This document shows, in pieces, positions 18,408-27,815 of a DNA stretch of 64,000 nt. Origin of the DNA: Gluconobacter potus (GTDB lineage: Bacteria > Pseudomonadota > Alphaproteobacteria > Acetobacterales > Acetobacteraceae). The position numbers and the translations under genes were made by a program. The notes under the pieces were generated by a model. The model was given only the letters and a program-made list of their open reading frames with translations. It made no database searches and was not told the origin of the DNA. Location of the stretch: contig NZ_JABCQF010000001.1 of assembly GCF_015244705.1 (NCBI RefSeq), positions 186,001 through 250,000 of the forward strand. The letters are read 5' to 3'. Each line of letters begins with the position of its first letter. Within the stretch, counting starts at the first letter, position 1.

Positions 18408-18717
18408 CCCCAAAATGCCCTTCCCGGCCCTGTGCTCACGAAGAAGTCACAGGAAAACGGAAATTTTCATAATCCGTTCCCTGCAGGACTCCATGAACCC
18501 CCATGGGCCACACGCCATCCGTCGCGGAAAACTGCGGAGGGGCGTAGTCATAACGTATCCTCCGATAGCGTGCATCCCTGTATGTCTGCAAATGCTGGTC
18601 GTTTGAAGAGGGGATCTGCTTTAACGATCCAGATGCTCTTCCGCCACTTTCCGGGCTTTGACCCCTCAGGGTTTTTGGGACCACTGTGGCCCCAACTCAA
18701 CACCCGGGAGGTTTTCA
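18408..18717. other. Divergent intergenic region, mlaA / epimerase
   Basis: About 310 bp between divergent genes. It should hold promoters for both. I see no convincing coding frame, RNA gene or strong inverted repeat. The GGGAGG at 18705-18710 serves as ribosome site for the epimerase. Confidence 0.5.
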
Positions 18718-19878
18718 ATGTCCAGATTCTTCGGCTCCAGAAGCGCGCTTCTCGCGACAGTCGCGGCCCTCTCCGTGGGCGCTGGCGTGGCGCAGGCGCA
18801 TCCCACCGTTGCAAGCCAGCCCTGGGGTAGCACGCCGGACGGCAAGCCCGTGCGGATCGTGACCCTGAAGAACGGCCTCGGCACGACTGCCCGTATCATC
18901 ACCTATGGCGGCATCATCCAGTCCGTCGAGACGCCGGACCGTGAGGGGTATGTCCAGGACGTGGTTCTCGGGTTCGACAACCTGAAGGGTTACACGGTCG
19001 ACAGCGCGAAGGGCGGCCTGTTCTTCGGCGCCATCATCGGCCGCTACGCCAACCGTCTCGCGGGCGGCAATTTCCCCGTTGAAGGCAAGGTCTACCACAC
19101 CGACATCACGGCTCCGCCCAATGCGCTGCATGGTGGCAAGAAGGGTTTCGACAAGAACGTCTGGACGATTGAAAAGACCGGCACCAATGCCAGTGGCGCG
19201 TATCTGACGCTCAAGCTCGTCAGCCATGACGGCGATCAGGGCTTCCCCGGCACGCTGACGACGCATGTGACTTATACGCTTGGTACGGATAATGCCCTGT
19301 CGCTGCATTATGTCGCCACGACCGATGCGCCGACGGTTCTGAACCTGACGAACCACAGCTACTGGAACCTGAACGGCGAGGGCTCGGGCTCCATCGAGCC
19401 GGAAGTGCTTCAGATCAACGCGGATGGCTTCACGCCGACGGACGCAACGTCCATCCCGACCGGCCAGATCGCGCCTGTTGCCGGCACGCCGCTTGATTTC
19501 AGCAAGCCGACCGTCATCGGGGACCGTCTGCGCAGCAACGATCCGCAGATGATGTATGCGCGTGGCTATGACATGAACTGGGTCGTCAACGGGCCTTATG
19601 GCCAGGCACCGCGTCTGGCCGGCAAGGTCTATGATCCGCGTTCGGGCCGCAGCATGGAAATCCTGACGAACCAGCCGGGACTTCAGGTTTATACGTCCAA
19701 TTCGCTGGATGGCGGTTATGCCGGTGTGTCCGGTCATGCCTATCGTCAGGGTGATGCGATCGCGTTCGAGGCCGAGCACTATCCCGACAGCCCGAACCAC
19801 CCGTCTTTCCCGACGACCGAGCTGAAGCCGGGCCAGACCTTCGATTACACGACGACGTTCAGGTTCTCGAACAAGTAA
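18718..19878 (+). CDS. Secreted aldose 1-epimerase (galactose mutarotase)
   Basis: A 386-residue protein with a signal peptide (ALLATVAALSVGAGVAQAH). It interconverts alpha and beta anomers of aldoses. Active-site blocks: GAIIGRYANRLAGG, PPNALHGGKKGFDKNVW, NLTNHSYWNLNG with the catalytic His, and FEAEHYPDSPNHPSFP with the catalytic Glu region. The export signal places it in the periplasm, where acetic acid bacteria oxidise sugars. It could supply the anomer preferred by membrane dehydrogenases (inference). Confidence 0.93.
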   Translation: MSRFFGSRSALLATVAALSVGAGVAQAHPTVASQPWGSTPDGKPVRIVTLKNGLGTTARIITYGGIIQSVETPDREGYVQDVVLGFDNLKGYTVDSAKGGLFFGAIIGRYANRLAGGNFPVEGKVYHTDITAPPNALHGGKKGFDKNVWTIEKTGTNASGAYLTLKLVSHDGDQGFPGTLTTHVTYTLGTDNALSLHYVATTDAPTVLNLTNHSYWNLNGEGSGSIEPEVLQINADGFTPTDATSIPTGQIAPVAGTPLDFSKPTVIGDRLRSNDPQMMYARGYDMNWVVNGPYGQAPRLAGKVYDPRSGRSMEILTNQPGLQVYTSNSLDGGYAGVSGHAYRQGDAIAFEAEHYPDSPNHPSFPTTELKPGQTFDYTTTFRFSNK

Positions 19879-19884
19879 CAGCTC

Positions 19885-19916
19885 TCAGGGTCCGGGGCGC
19901 TGGCTCCGGACCCTGA
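19885..19916. terminator. Hairpin between convergent genes
   Basis: TCAGGGTCCGG pairs with CCGGACCCTGA across a ~10-nt loop, between the epimerase stop (19878) and the cysE stop (19925). Its position suits a bidirectional terminator, although no T-run flanks it. Confidence 0.65.
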
Positions 19917-19924
19917 AATGCACA

Positions 19925-20707
19925 TCAGGCCGGCCGAGGCACGGTTCCGACGATCCGGGCCGGGTTGCCGACCGCGGTGGAATAGGCCGGGATGTCTTCT
20001 AGCACCACCGAGGCTGCGCCGATCCGGGCATATTCCCCAATGACGAGACGGCCCAGGACCTTGGCCCCCGATCCGATCATGACGCCGCGGCGCACGATGG
20101 GATGACGGTTGCCGGTCAGCTTGCCGGTTCCGCCCAGCGTGACTTCCTGGAACAGCGAGACGTCGTCCTCGACGATGCTGGTCTCGCCAATGACGATCCC
20201 CGTTCCATGATCGATGCTCAGCCGCCGTCCGAGACGGGCAGCGGGGTGGATGTCGATGGCGAAGAGTTCGTTGATCCGGCTCTGGAAATGATGCGCCAGA
20301 TGCTGTCGCCCCTTCGTCCAGAGATGGTGCGAAATCCGGTAGGCCTGAAGCGCCTGCCATCCCTTGAAGAACAGAAACGGCGTGACGAGGTCCGGGCAGG
20401 CCGGATCGCGGTCATAGGTCGCGAGAATATCTGCCGCCGCTGCTTCCGCGATGTCGGGCTCGGCGCTCAGGATCGAGGCGACGAGGCGTGTGATCGTCGT
20501 TGCCGGGATGGAGCGGTCCGCCAGTTTCGTGCCCAGCAGGGAGGCCAGTGCAGACGCAAAATCCGGATGGTCGCCGATATTGGTGGAAAAAACATCCTGG
20601 ATCAGCGGGTCATGGCAGCTGCATGCCTGGGACTGCATGTCCTTCCAGAAGGCCACGAGGTCCGATGATCTGTCGGTAATGGAGGTCTCCTCGGCCGCTC
20701 CCGTCAT
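19925..20707 (-). CDS. cysE: Serine O-acetyltransferase
   Basis: A 260-residue enzyme acetylating L-serine with acetyl-CoA, the first step of cysteine synthesis. The N-terminal helical domain is present (residues ~15-145). It is followed by the left-handed beta-helix, with IDIHPAARLGRRLSIDHGTG, VIGETSIVEDDVSLFQEVTLGG and IGSGAKVLG. The catalytic His of DHGTG is visible. Its start codon overlaps the stop of the upstream hydroxylase gene (ATGA, 20704-20707), so the two are translationally coupled. Confidence 0.94.
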   Translation of the reverse strand: MTGAAEETSITDRSSDLVAFWKDMQSQACSCHDPLIQDVFSTNIGDHPDFASALASLLGTKLADRSIPATTITRLVASILSAEPDIAEAAAADILATYDRDPACPDLVTPFLFFKGWQALQAYRISHHLWTKGRQHLAHHFQSRINELFAIDIHPAARLGRRLSIDHGTGIVIGETSIVEDDVSLFQEVTLGGTGKLTGNRHPIVRRGVMIGSGAKVLGRLVIGEYARIGAASVVLEDIPAYSTAVGNPARIVGTVPRPA

Positions 20708-21912
20708 ACGCCCATGGCCTTTCGCACGAAGGCCCGGCGCAGGGCGGGAAAGCGCTGGACGCCCGCGATGCCGATATCGCGCAGACGGCGCAGGACGGGG
20801 TTATCGTTGCCGAACAGGCGCTCAAGTGCATCCGTTGCGGCGAGCATGGCCATGTTGCCGGGGCGGGTGTTGCGCTGATAGCGGACCAACAGTTCGCGGC
20901 TTCCCATGTCCTTGCGGTTCCGGTGGGCCTCGATCAGCAGGTCTGCCAGCGAAATCACGTCCCGGAAGCCGATGTTCAGGCCTTGCCCTGCGATCGGATG
21001 GATGCCGTGCGCGGCGTCACCGGCCAGTGCCAGACGGGGGCCGATATAGCTCTGGGCGTACTGGGCGGAGAGCGGATAAATCCAGCGGCGTCCGACGGGC
21101 GTTATCTCGCCTAGATCCTCATCTGCCATGCGGGCCTTGATCTCCCGTCCGAAGATTTCGTCCGGCAGGGCATGGAAACGCTGGGCGCGGCCTTCGCCTT
21201 CGGCCCAGACAATGGCGGAGCGGTGCGGATGTTCGGCCGTGCCGGGCATGGGCAGACGCGCGAACGGACCTTCCGGTAGGAAATGTTCGAGCGCCACGCC
21301 GTGATGCGGCTTTTCATGCGCGATGGTCGCGACGATGCCGTACTCATTATAGGGGATCTTGGTCAGGCCGATCCGTGCCTGCCGACGCAGCGGGGAGCGC
21401 CGACCTTCCGCCGCCACGGCGAGCTTTGCCGTCACGGTTCTGCCCGACGCTAGACGGATGGAGACATGATCCGGATGGAACGTGAAGCTCCCCAGATCCG
21501 GCGCATGGACATCGAGGCTGTCATACTGCGTCAGCGTCCGGTTGATCGCCAGACGCAGATCCCGCGCCTCGACCATCCAGCCAAAGCTCTGGCCTTCGGG
21601 GGCGTCTTCGGGGCCGAAATGCAGCGTCAGCGGGGACGGTGCCTCATGCGGGCGCCCGTCCGCCACGAGGATCTCATGGATCGGCTGGGCCACGTTGGGC
21701 AGATTGTCCCAGATCCCGGCATCGGCCAGCATCCGGCGGGAGCCTTCCGCGATGGCATAGGCCCGGCCGTCCAGCGCAGGGTCTTCCATGCCGGGCAGGG
21801 CGCTACGGTCGATGAGCAGGACGCGCACGCCCTCTGCCGCCAGACGACACGCCAGCGTGGCGCCCACAGGTCCGGCACCGTTGATGCAGAGGTCGTAATG
21901 GGTTTTTTTCAT
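20704..21912 (-). CDS. UbiH/UbiF/COQ6-family FAD hydroxylase
   Basis: A 402-residue flavin monooxygenase. It has the N-terminal dinucleotide motif INGAGPVGATLACRLA, the DG motif in the middle, and the C-terminal LALAGDAAHGIHPIAGQGLNIGFRD block that defines ubiquinone-biosynthesis hydroxylases. It probably hydroxylates the ring of a ubiquinone precursor; which position cannot be told. The start at 21912 is chosen because GGAG lies 9 nt upstream; an ATG at 21921 is in frame with the same site too close. It is coupled to cysE by a 4-bp overlap. Confidence 0.9.
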   Translation of the reverse strand: MKKTHYDLCINGAGPVGATLACRLAAEGVRVLLIDRSALPGMEDPALDGRAYAIAEGSRRMLADAGIWDNLPNVAQPIHEILVADGRPHEAPSPLTLHFGPEDAPEGQSFGWMVEARDLRLAINRTLTQYDSLDVHAPDLGSFTFHPDHVSIRLASGRTVTAKLAVAAEGRRSPLRRQARIGLTKIPYNEYGIVATIAHEKPHHGVALEHFLPEGPFARLPMPGTAEHPHRSAIVWAEGEGRAQRFHALPDEIFGREIKARMADEDLGEITPVGRRWIYPLSAQYAQSYIGPRLALAGDAAHGIHPIAGQGLNIGFRDVISLADLLIEAHRNRKDMGSRELLVRYQRNTRPGNMAMLAATDALERLFGNDNPVLRRLRDIGIAGVQRFPALRRAFVRKAMGV

Positions 21913-21973
21913 CGTACTCATCTCCCTGCCCCTGTCCTACTCCTGCGGCGGTTTGAGCGGAAGGGGGCGCGCG

Positions 21974-22654
21974 TTACGACCCGCAGCGCGCCAGCCGCAA
22001 CTGCAGTAATGCCAGAGCGGCCCGATGAAACAGCCGCTCCGGATGCTCCTGACAGTATTGCGCGAGAAAAATCTGATCTTCCCTGATGAATTCGGGTGTC
22101 AGGGGAAACGTCATGACCGATTTTCCGTCCTCGTATCGCATGGCATTCACGGCTGTGATCAGGCCAAGATACCACTGGTAGAACATGAGACCGTCCGGTG
22201 TTTTGGAAGCTGCCACGGCCTTTGTGAATTTTTCGCAGGGATTGCAGCCAATGCCATAAGTGACCGGTCTCGGAGACGGAGGAGGGGCACTTTCGTCATG
22301 GACGACCAGCTTCCCGTTTTCATCCAGATCATAGCGTTCGCCGTTGTCGCCTATGACGATCGCGTTCAGCTTGCGGCTGATCCGGACCATTTTGATCATC
22401 TGGTGTTCGTCCGGATATTTGCAGATGACGTCGCCTCCGCCCCACACGAAAAACGTACCATGCGGTGCCTCTTCAGGTTTGGGGTGGGCAAGCCACTCGG
22501 CATCACAGGACGGGTACTTCCGGGGTTCCGAGGAGAGGGCGAAGCAGAGTTCGTCATCGCGCTGGATGACGTTAAACCATTCTTCCAGTGTCAGGCTGCG
22601 GCCCGGACGTCCTGTCCAGATGGGGTCGCGGGTAATACTGAGGTCATAACCCAT
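21974..22654 (-). CDS. Unknown conserved-looking cytoplasmic protein
   Basis: A 226-residue protein starting MGYDLSITRDPIWTG, with AGGA 7 nt upstream of the ATG at 22654. No signal peptide or membrane segment is seen. The opening resembles a loose family of proteins that start M(G/S)YDL.ITR and continue with LTLEEW; these occur near polymorphic-toxin loci elsewhere but also alone. A CNPCEKF motif lies mid-protein. The function is not recognised. It sits 61 bp upstream of the hydroxylase on the same strand. Confidence 0.7.
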   Translation of the reverse strand: MGYDLSITRDPIWTGRPGRSLTLEEWFNVIQRDDELCFALSSEPRKYPSCDAEWLAHPKPEEAPHGTFFVWGGGDVICKYPDEHQMIKMVRISRKLNAIVIGDNGERYDLDENGKLVVHDESAPPPSPRPVTYGIGCNPCEKFTKAVAASKTPDGLMFYQWYLGLITAVNAMRYEDGKSVMTFPLTPEFIREDQIFLAQYCQEHPERLFHRAALALLQLRLARCGS

Positions 22655-22997
22655 GAGTGTTCCTGAAATCCGCAAACTATAGCGTTAAAGAGGGGCGACG
22701 GAACGCATAATTTTCGAAGTCAATCATGATGCCGAGAGCATCTACGCTGAGAAAATTTCACTCAGGCTGCCATTGCTGTGCTTCACTGTCATCCTGCGGG
22801 AGAGATTTTTCTTCCGGTAATTTCGTATGAGGGCCGGACGGCAGGGAACAATTCATTCTCCCTGATGTTCTGTTCTGCGTCATCATGACCGTTCGCGGAA
22901 GAAAGGCCTGAGCCTCTGCCGCACATCTCCTTTTCCTGACAGCGTACCGGGAAGGGACAGATTTTGAATATGCAGAGGAAAGGGAACCGCACAGCGC
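22655..22997. other. Intergenic region upstream of mscS
   Basis: About 340 bp between divergent genes. Locally AT-richer than its surroundings. Short frames occur (for example a 42-codon minus frame ending at 22758), but none has a good ribosome site. No RNA gene or clear dyad recognised. Confidence 0.45.
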
Positions 22998-24221
22998 ATG
23001 ATCGAACATTCCTACGTCAATTCCATGAGCCGGGTCGGGCATCTTCTGAGCTGGCTTCCCGCTCCGCTGGGTTCGATCCTGCTGCTGCTTCTGGCGGCGG
23101 GAATTGCGCTGCTGTTCAGCCGCGTCATTACGGAGGCCCTGCCTCGGCTGCCGGGCCTGCGTCGCATCCAGTTCATTCATGCGATCATTGCGCGTCTGCG
23201 GACGACCATCCGCAACTTCCTGATGATCATCGCCGCCAGTGCCGCCCTGCAGGCCACGACCGGATTCACGTCCTCGACGATGACCTTTCTGGAACAGGCG
23301 TTCCTGTGCCTGTTCATCCTTAATCTTGGCTTCGGCATCATCAAGACGTTTCGCCTGCTGACGGACCAGTATCTCAACCGCATCACGGCCAAGGAACATA
23401 CAGACGACATCACCGCGCGCTCGCACCAGACGCAGATCCGCGTCCTGCGTCGTCTGATCGAAATCTCGTTCGGCGTGCTGACGGTCGCGTCCTCGCTGAT
23501 GGTCTTCCATTCGGTACAGAAATTCGGCGTCTCGCTGTTTGCGTCTGCCGGTGCGGCCTCCCTGATCGTCGGTCTGTCCGCCCGTCCGGCCCTGTCGAAC
23601 CTGATTGCCGGTATCCAGATCGCCGTCACCCAACCGATCCGCATGGAGGACATGCTGATCCTGAACGGGGACTGGGCCTGGGTTGAGGAAATCAACGCGA
23701 CCTATGTCGTCCTGCGCACCTGGGACCGCCGCCGCTATATCGTGCCGATTTCGTATTTCCTGGAAAATCCGTTTCAGAACTGGACGCACAGCTCGCCGTC
23801 TCTGATCTGTTCGCTGTTCCTGTGGCTGGACTACCAGACGCCGGTCGAGCGCCTGCGGGAGATCTATTTCGAGGAACTGGCCAAGTGCCCGGACTGGGAT
23901 CAGGACAAGACCTCCATCGGCTGTCAGATCGCGGATACCAACGCGCAGGTCATTTCCATCCGTCTGATCGCGGGTGCGGCCGATGCGAACGGGATGTGGA
24001 ATTTGGGCTGCGACATCCGCGAGCGCATGCTGCGTCGCCTGCGCACCGAAATGCCGGAATGTCTGCCGCGTGGCCGCACCGCCATCGTCTCCGGGACGCC
24101 GGACCAGAGCCCCTGGCCGGACAATCTGGTCGCCCCGCCGGTCAACCGCCCGCAGGATGGCCCCTATCGCGGCCCGGACATGCCGGCTTCTCCGCCCGCA
24201 GCGATGCCCGGGCGCTCCTGA
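22998..24221 (+). CDS. MscS-family mechanosensitive channel
   Basis: A 407-residue membrane protein with several N-terminal helices. The pore-helix/beta-domain core is diagnostic: GVSLFASAGAASLIVGLSARPALSNLIAGIQIAVTQPIRMEDML, then NPFQNW at the end of the beta domain. These channels release solutes on hypo-osmotic shock. A proline-rich tail follows the C-terminal domain. A purine-rich AGGAAAGGGAA precedes the ATG. Transcribed alone on this strand, ~140 bp before glnK. Confidence 0.92.
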   Translation: MIEHSYVNSMSRVGHLLSWLPAPLGSILLLLLAAGIALLFSRVITEALPRLPGLRRIQFIHAIIARLRTTIRNFLMIIAASAALQATTGFTSSTMTFLEQAFLCLFILNLGFGIIKTFRLLTDQYLNRITAKEHTDDITARSHQTQIRVLRRLIEISFGVLTVASSLMVFHSVQKFGVSLFASAGAASLIVGLSARPALSNLIAGIQIAVTQPIRMEDMLILNGDWAWVEEINATYVVLRTWDRRRYIVPISYFLENPFQNWTHSSPSLICSLFLWLDYQTPVERLREIYFEELAKCPDWDQDKTSIGCQIADTNAQVISIRLIAGAADANGMWNLGCDIRERMLRRLRTEMPECLPRGRTAIVSGTPDQSPWPDNLVAPPVNRPQDGPYRGPDMPASPPAAMPGRS

Positions 24222-24359
24222 GGAGCAGCGTTTGGGCAACAGGCTCATTCGTTCAGGGAAAATTCACTGAAAACGGCACGGCCGGACTGCCAATATCATT
24301 ATGAGACTGGCATGATCTGGGGCATACTCTGATACAGATTGCCAGACCGCAACGAGGAT

Positions 24360-24707
24360 ATGCCGTTCGTGAAGCTCGTTACTGCCATCATCAAACCGTT
24401 CAAGCTTGATGACGTCCGCGAAGCCCTGACCCCGCTTGGGGTGCAGGGTCTCACTGTTACCGAGGTCAAGGGTTTTGGCCGCCAGAAAGGCCAGACGGAG
24501 ATCTATCGCGGCGCCGAGTATCACGTCAGCTTCCTGCCCAAGCTCAAGATCGAGGTCGCCGTTTCCGACACGATCGCCGAGGACGTGATCGAGGCCATCA
24601 TGACCGCAGCCCGTACCGGCAAGATCGGTGACGGCAAGATCATGGTCTCCAGCCTCGACCAGCTCATCCGCATCCGTACGGGAGAAACCGGCGAGGGCGC
24701 TCTCTGA
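24360..24707 (+). CDS. glnK: Nitrogen regulatory protein P-II
   Basis: A 115-residue P-II protein. It has [12 protein letters not shown], the T-loop [17 protein letters not shown] with the uridylylatable tyrosine at Tyr54, and the B/C-loop block [24 protein letters not shown]. It senses 2-oxoglutarate and ATP/ADP and gates AmtB. The stop TGA overlaps the amtB ATG by one base (24707), the classical glnK-amtB arrangement. Confidence 0.96.
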   Translation: MPFVKLVTAIIKPFKLDDVREALTPLGVQGLTVTEVKGFGRQKGQTEIYRGAEYHVSFLPKLKIEVAVSDTIAEDVIEAIMTAARTGKIGDGKIMVSSLDQLIRIRTGETGEGAL

Positions 24708-26065
24708 TGGCCGCCCCTGCGCTGAGGCGCTCCGTACTTTCCCTTGCAGCCGGTGCCGTTGCGCTGCCCGCCATCGCCCATGCCGCTCCGGCTTCTGCCC
24801 CCATTGATACGGGTGACACGGCCTGGATGCTCGTCAGCACGGCCTTTGTCCTGATGATGACCATCCCCGGCCTGGCGCTGTTCTATGGCGGTATGGTCCG
24901 CAAGAAGAACGTGCTGGCGACGCTGATCCAGTCCTTCATGATCTGCTGCATCGGCAGTCTGGTCTGGATGGTCGCCGGGTACAGTCTGGCGTTCTCGACC
25001 GGATCGCCCTGGATCGGGGACCTGTCCCGCGCGATGCTGCGTGGCGTTGCGGACAATTTCCATGAGGGCGTCGATTCCGCCTTCACGCTTGGTGCCGGAA
25101 CCCCTGCTGCCGTCACGATGACGATCCCCGAGAGCGTCTTCATGATGTTCCAGATGACGTTCGCCGTCATCACCCCGGCCCTCATCACGGGGGCCTATGC
25201 CGAGCGCATGAAGTTCTCCTCCATGTGCCTCTTCACGGTCGCCTGGCTGCTGCTCGTCTATGCCCCGGTCGCGCACTGGGTCTGGAGCCCGACCGGCTGG
25301 GTCGCGGGGCTTGGCGCGGTGGATTTCGCCGGTGGCACGGTCGTGCATATCAATTCCGGTGTGGCGGGTCTGGTCTGTGCGATCATTCTGGGACGCCGCA
25401 AGGGGTTCGGGACGGAAGACCTGTCTCCGTTCAACCTGACCTACGCCATTATCGGTGCGTCGCTGCTCTGGGTCGGCTGGTTCGGCTTCAATGCCGGTTC
25501 CGCGCTGGGGGCCAATGGCCGCGCGGGCATGGCCATGCTGACGACGCAGGTCGCTGCCGCTGCGGGCGGCGTGGCCTGGATGGTCGTTGAATGGGCGCGC
25601 ACGGGCAAGCCAACGGCGCTGGGGATCATCTCGGGGGCGGTCGCCGGTCTGGTCGCCATCACGCCGGCCGCAGGGTTCGTCCTGCCGGGCAGCGCGGTCC
25701 TTATCGGTCTGATCGCTGGTGCTGGATGCTTCTGGAGCGCCACCTGGCTCAAGCACCGCTTCAATTATGATGACAGCCTTGATGCGTTCGGCGTCCACGG
25801 TACGGGCGGCATCATCGGCGCCATTCTCACCGGCGCGTTTGCCTATGGCCCGCTTTCGGCCACGGCGTCCAACCCGGAAGGGACGGTCGCCAGTGTCCAT
25901 CAGGTCGTGGCGCAGGCCGAGGCCGTGGGTGTGACGGTGGTGTGGTGTGTTATCATGACGACGCTGATCCTGAAGGTTCTGGATCTGGTGATGGGCCTGC
26001 GGGTCTCGCCGGAAGAGGAGCTTGAAGGTCTCGACATGGTTCTGCATGGTGAGCGCATCAACTGA
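24707..26065 (+). CDS. amtB: Ammonium transporter
   Basis: A 452-residue protein with a cleavable signal (AHAAPAS) and eleven membrane helices. Conserved pore elements: GLALFYGGMVRKKNVL, the first pore histidine in GGTVVHINSGVAGL, and the second in FGVHGTGGIIGAI. It conducts ammonium inward and is blocked by uncharged-nucleotide-bound GlnK. Translationally coupled to glnK. The length is usual for proteobacterial AmtB. Confidence 0.97.
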   Translation: MAAPALRRSVLSLAAGAVALPAIAHAAPASAPIDTGDTAWMLVSTAFVLMMTIPGLALFYGGMVRKKNVLATLIQSFMICCIGSLVWMVAGYSLAFSTGSPWIGDLSRAMLRGVADNFHEGVDSAFTLGAGTPAAVTMTIPESVFMMFQMTFAVITPALITGAYAERMKFSSMCLFTVAWLLLVYAPVAHWVWSPTGWVAGLGAVDFAGGTVVHINSGVAGLVCAIILGRRKGFGTEDLSPFNLTYAIIGASLLWVGWFGFNAGSALGANGRAGMAMLTTQVAAAAGGVAWMVVEWARTGKPTALGIISGAVAGLVAITPAAGFVLPGSAVLIGLIAGAGCFWSATWLKHRFNYDDSLDAFGVHGTGGIIGAILTGAFAYGPLSATASNPEGTVASVHQVVAQAEAVGVTVVWCVIMTTLILKVLDLVMGLRVSPEEELEGLDMVLHGERIN

Positions 26066-26137
26066 CTGCGCCCATCCGGCGGTTATGCTGCGGGGGCTGT
26101 TTTCTCCCGCCGATTTCAGAATGAAGGTTCTTTCTGC

Positions 26138-26662
26138 ATGACGTTTACAAAAGCCTTTTCCGGCCTCTCCCTCGCGGCGCTTCTGGCCGCCGGTCTGAGC
26201 GCTGCTCCCGCGCATGCCATGACGGCCAAGGAATGCCACGCCGCATTCAAGACGGCCAAGCAGAATGGTTCCCTGAACGGCCAGTCCTACAAGGCCTTCA
26301 AGGCCGCCAGCTGTGGTGAAACGACCAAGGCTGCCGCTGCTCCGGCCGCCGCGGCTGAAACTGCCCCGACCGCTGCTGCAACCCCCGCTGCTTCCACCAG
26401 CGCCGCAGCGCCGGACTCTTCTCCTGCCGCGACAAAGGCCCCGATCGCGCCCAAGGCAGCGGTTGCTTCGTCGGGCAATGTCGTGTTCCCGACGGCCATC
26501 TCTCCGGAGTTCAGCAAGCTCTCTGCCGGCAAGGCCCGTCAGAAGACCTGCGTGGCCCAGTACAACGCCAACAAGGCGAATGGCGGCAACGGTTCGCTGA
26601 AATGGATCCAGAAGGGCGGCGGCTACTGGTCGGAGTGCAATTCGCGTCTCAAAGGTGAATGA
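26138..26662 (+). CDS. Small exported protein with paired cysteines
   Basis: A 174-residue protein with a signal peptide ending at PAHAM. Residues ~30-60 (ECHAAFKTAKQNGSL...ASC) and the C-terminal ~45 (KTCVAQYNANKANGGNGSLKWIQKGGGYWSEC) each carry two cysteines. They flank a long Ala/Pro/Thr-rich linker (~residues 65-115). The C-terminal block looks conserved; I do not know a function. A strong terminator follows directly. Monocistronic by spacing from amtB (72 bp). Confidence 0.75.
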   Translation: MTFTKAFSGLSLAALLAAGLSAAPAHAMTAKECHAAFKTAKQNGSLNGQSYKAFKAASCGETTKAAAAPAAAAETAPTAAATPAASTSAAAPDSSPAATKAPIAPKAAVASSGNVVFPTAISPEFSKLSAGKARQKTCVAQYNANKANGGNGSLKWIQKGGGYWSECNSRLKGE

Positions 26663-26680
26663 GCACCGCTTTCCAAAAAA

Positions 26681-26710
26681 GGCTCCTTCCTTCGGGAAGG
26701 GGTCTTTTTT
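26681..26710 (+). terminator. Rho-independent terminator
   Basis: Stem GGCTCCTTCC/GGAAGGGGTC (two G-T wobbles) with a TTCG tetraloop and T6 at 26705-26710. It terminates the gene ending at 26662. An A6 on the left also gives it activity on the minus strand. Confidence 0.9.
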
Positions 26711-26841
26711 ATTTGATCATACGTCTCATAAGCACGGCTGTTTTGGGGGGGCGGAAAGCCCGCTAGCGGCATTGGGCGATCAGAAGCAGACACCGACACA
26801 TCATTGAGATCCTCCTGACCATAAAGGTCTGAAGGAAGGCT

Positions 26842-27774
26842 TCATCTATCTTTCTGTTCGCTGCCGATCAGTTTCAGGCCTTCTTCATAGGTCGTGACAG
26901 AAAACTCCGGAAAATGACGCTTGAATTTCGCTGAATCAAAAAGATTGCCCTGTTCATAACGCGGGAGCAGTTCCCTGATCTCCCGGACCTGTTTTGAAAA
27001 AATGCCTGCGATGATCAGCGGCCACTTTCCAATGACGGAATAAGCAGGCGTCCGTCCGAAAACCCTGCTTGCCATGGTGACAAATGTCTTATAGGTCGGC
27101 CGGTCATCACAGCATGGCAGATGCCAGCTCTGCCCGAAAGCAACTGGTGTATTGCCCAGGGTTGCCAGCGCACGGCTCGCATCCGGCGTCCAGATGAGGG
27201 TGCGGCTCGTATCGTCGCGGACAGGAACCAGAGGCCTTTTGCCAGCCTTCAGCCTGTCGATAATCAGGGCATTGGTGAAGCTCTGTGTTTTCGCCGGGCC
27301 ATAGAATTCCGGAGCGCGGGCGATGAGCACGGGAATGTCTCCCCGCGCCATTTCTTCCAGGACCATGGATGCCATTGCGGCGCGGACCCGGCCTTTCCGG
27401 CCAACGGGAGCAAAGCGGGTTTCCTCTGTCTGAAGCTGACTGTTCTGCGGATACATGTAAGTATTGTCGAAATAGGCAAAGCTGGCGCCAGAAGTCCGGC
27501 AGGCCTGCAAAGCATTCTTCAGCATGACGGGAAACCGGTCTTCCCAGAGTTTGCTGTCCGGAGGCAGACCGGCTGTAAAATAGACGATGTCGCTGCCTTT
27601 CACCGCTTCGGTTGTCTGTCGGACGTCCATCAGGTCCGCAGCCATAAGAGTGTCGTCTTCATTGACCTTGCGGGGATTGCGGCTCACCAGGCGCAGATCA
27701 GGCGTATGGTGATGATGCAGGCTCCGCGCCAGTTCGGTGGCGATCTGACCGTTCGCGCCAAGAATTGTCTGCAT
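26842..27774 (-). CDS. NAD(P)-binding epimerase/NmrA-like protein
   Basis: A 310-residue Rossmann-fold protein beginning MQTILGANGQIATELARSL, a G-x-x-G-x-x-A variant of the atypical-SDR nucleotide motif. Other pieces are DIVYFTAGLPPDSK, YFDNTYMYPQ and ARAPEFYGPA. The active-site tyrosine is placed as in NAD-dependent epimerases. The substrate is unknown; it could reduce or sense NAD(P)H. It is divergent from the DJ-1-like gene and preceded by one of three matching MerR-type promoters (27816-27846). Confidence 0.82.
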   Translation of the reverse strand: MQTILGANGQIATELARSLHHHHTPDLRLVSRNPRKVNEDDTLMAADLMDVRQTTEAVKGSDIVYFTAGLPPDSKLWEDRFPVMLKNALQACRTSGASFAYFDNTYMYPQNSQLQTEETRFAPVGRKGRVRAAMASMVLEEMARGDIPVLIARAPEFYGPAKTQSFTNALIIDRLKAGKRPLVPVRDDTSRTLIWTPDASRALATLGNTPVAFGQSWHLPCCDDRPTYKTFVTMASRVFGRTPAYSVIGKWPLIIAGIFSKQVREIRELLPRYEQGNLFDSAKFKRHFPEFSVTTYEEGLKLIGSEQKDR

Positions 27775-27815
27775 GTGTCTTAGTCTCTGCGTTGTCTGAC
27801 AGATGAGGGACATGC

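Noticed and set aside
22758-22886. 42-codon minus-strand frame in the mscS upstream region
   Set aside because: No Shine-Dalgarno and no recognisable domain; it is the tail of a long non-coding frame opposite mscS.
22998-24248. Long minus-strand frame opposite mscS
   Set aside because: Arg/Gln/Asp-rich translation without domains; it is a shadow of the channel gene.
24308-24323. Possible sigma-54 promoter (TGGCAT...GGGGCA) before glnK
   Set aside because: The GG and GC dinucleotides are separated by 11 nt instead of the required 10, and the -12 region lacks TTGC.
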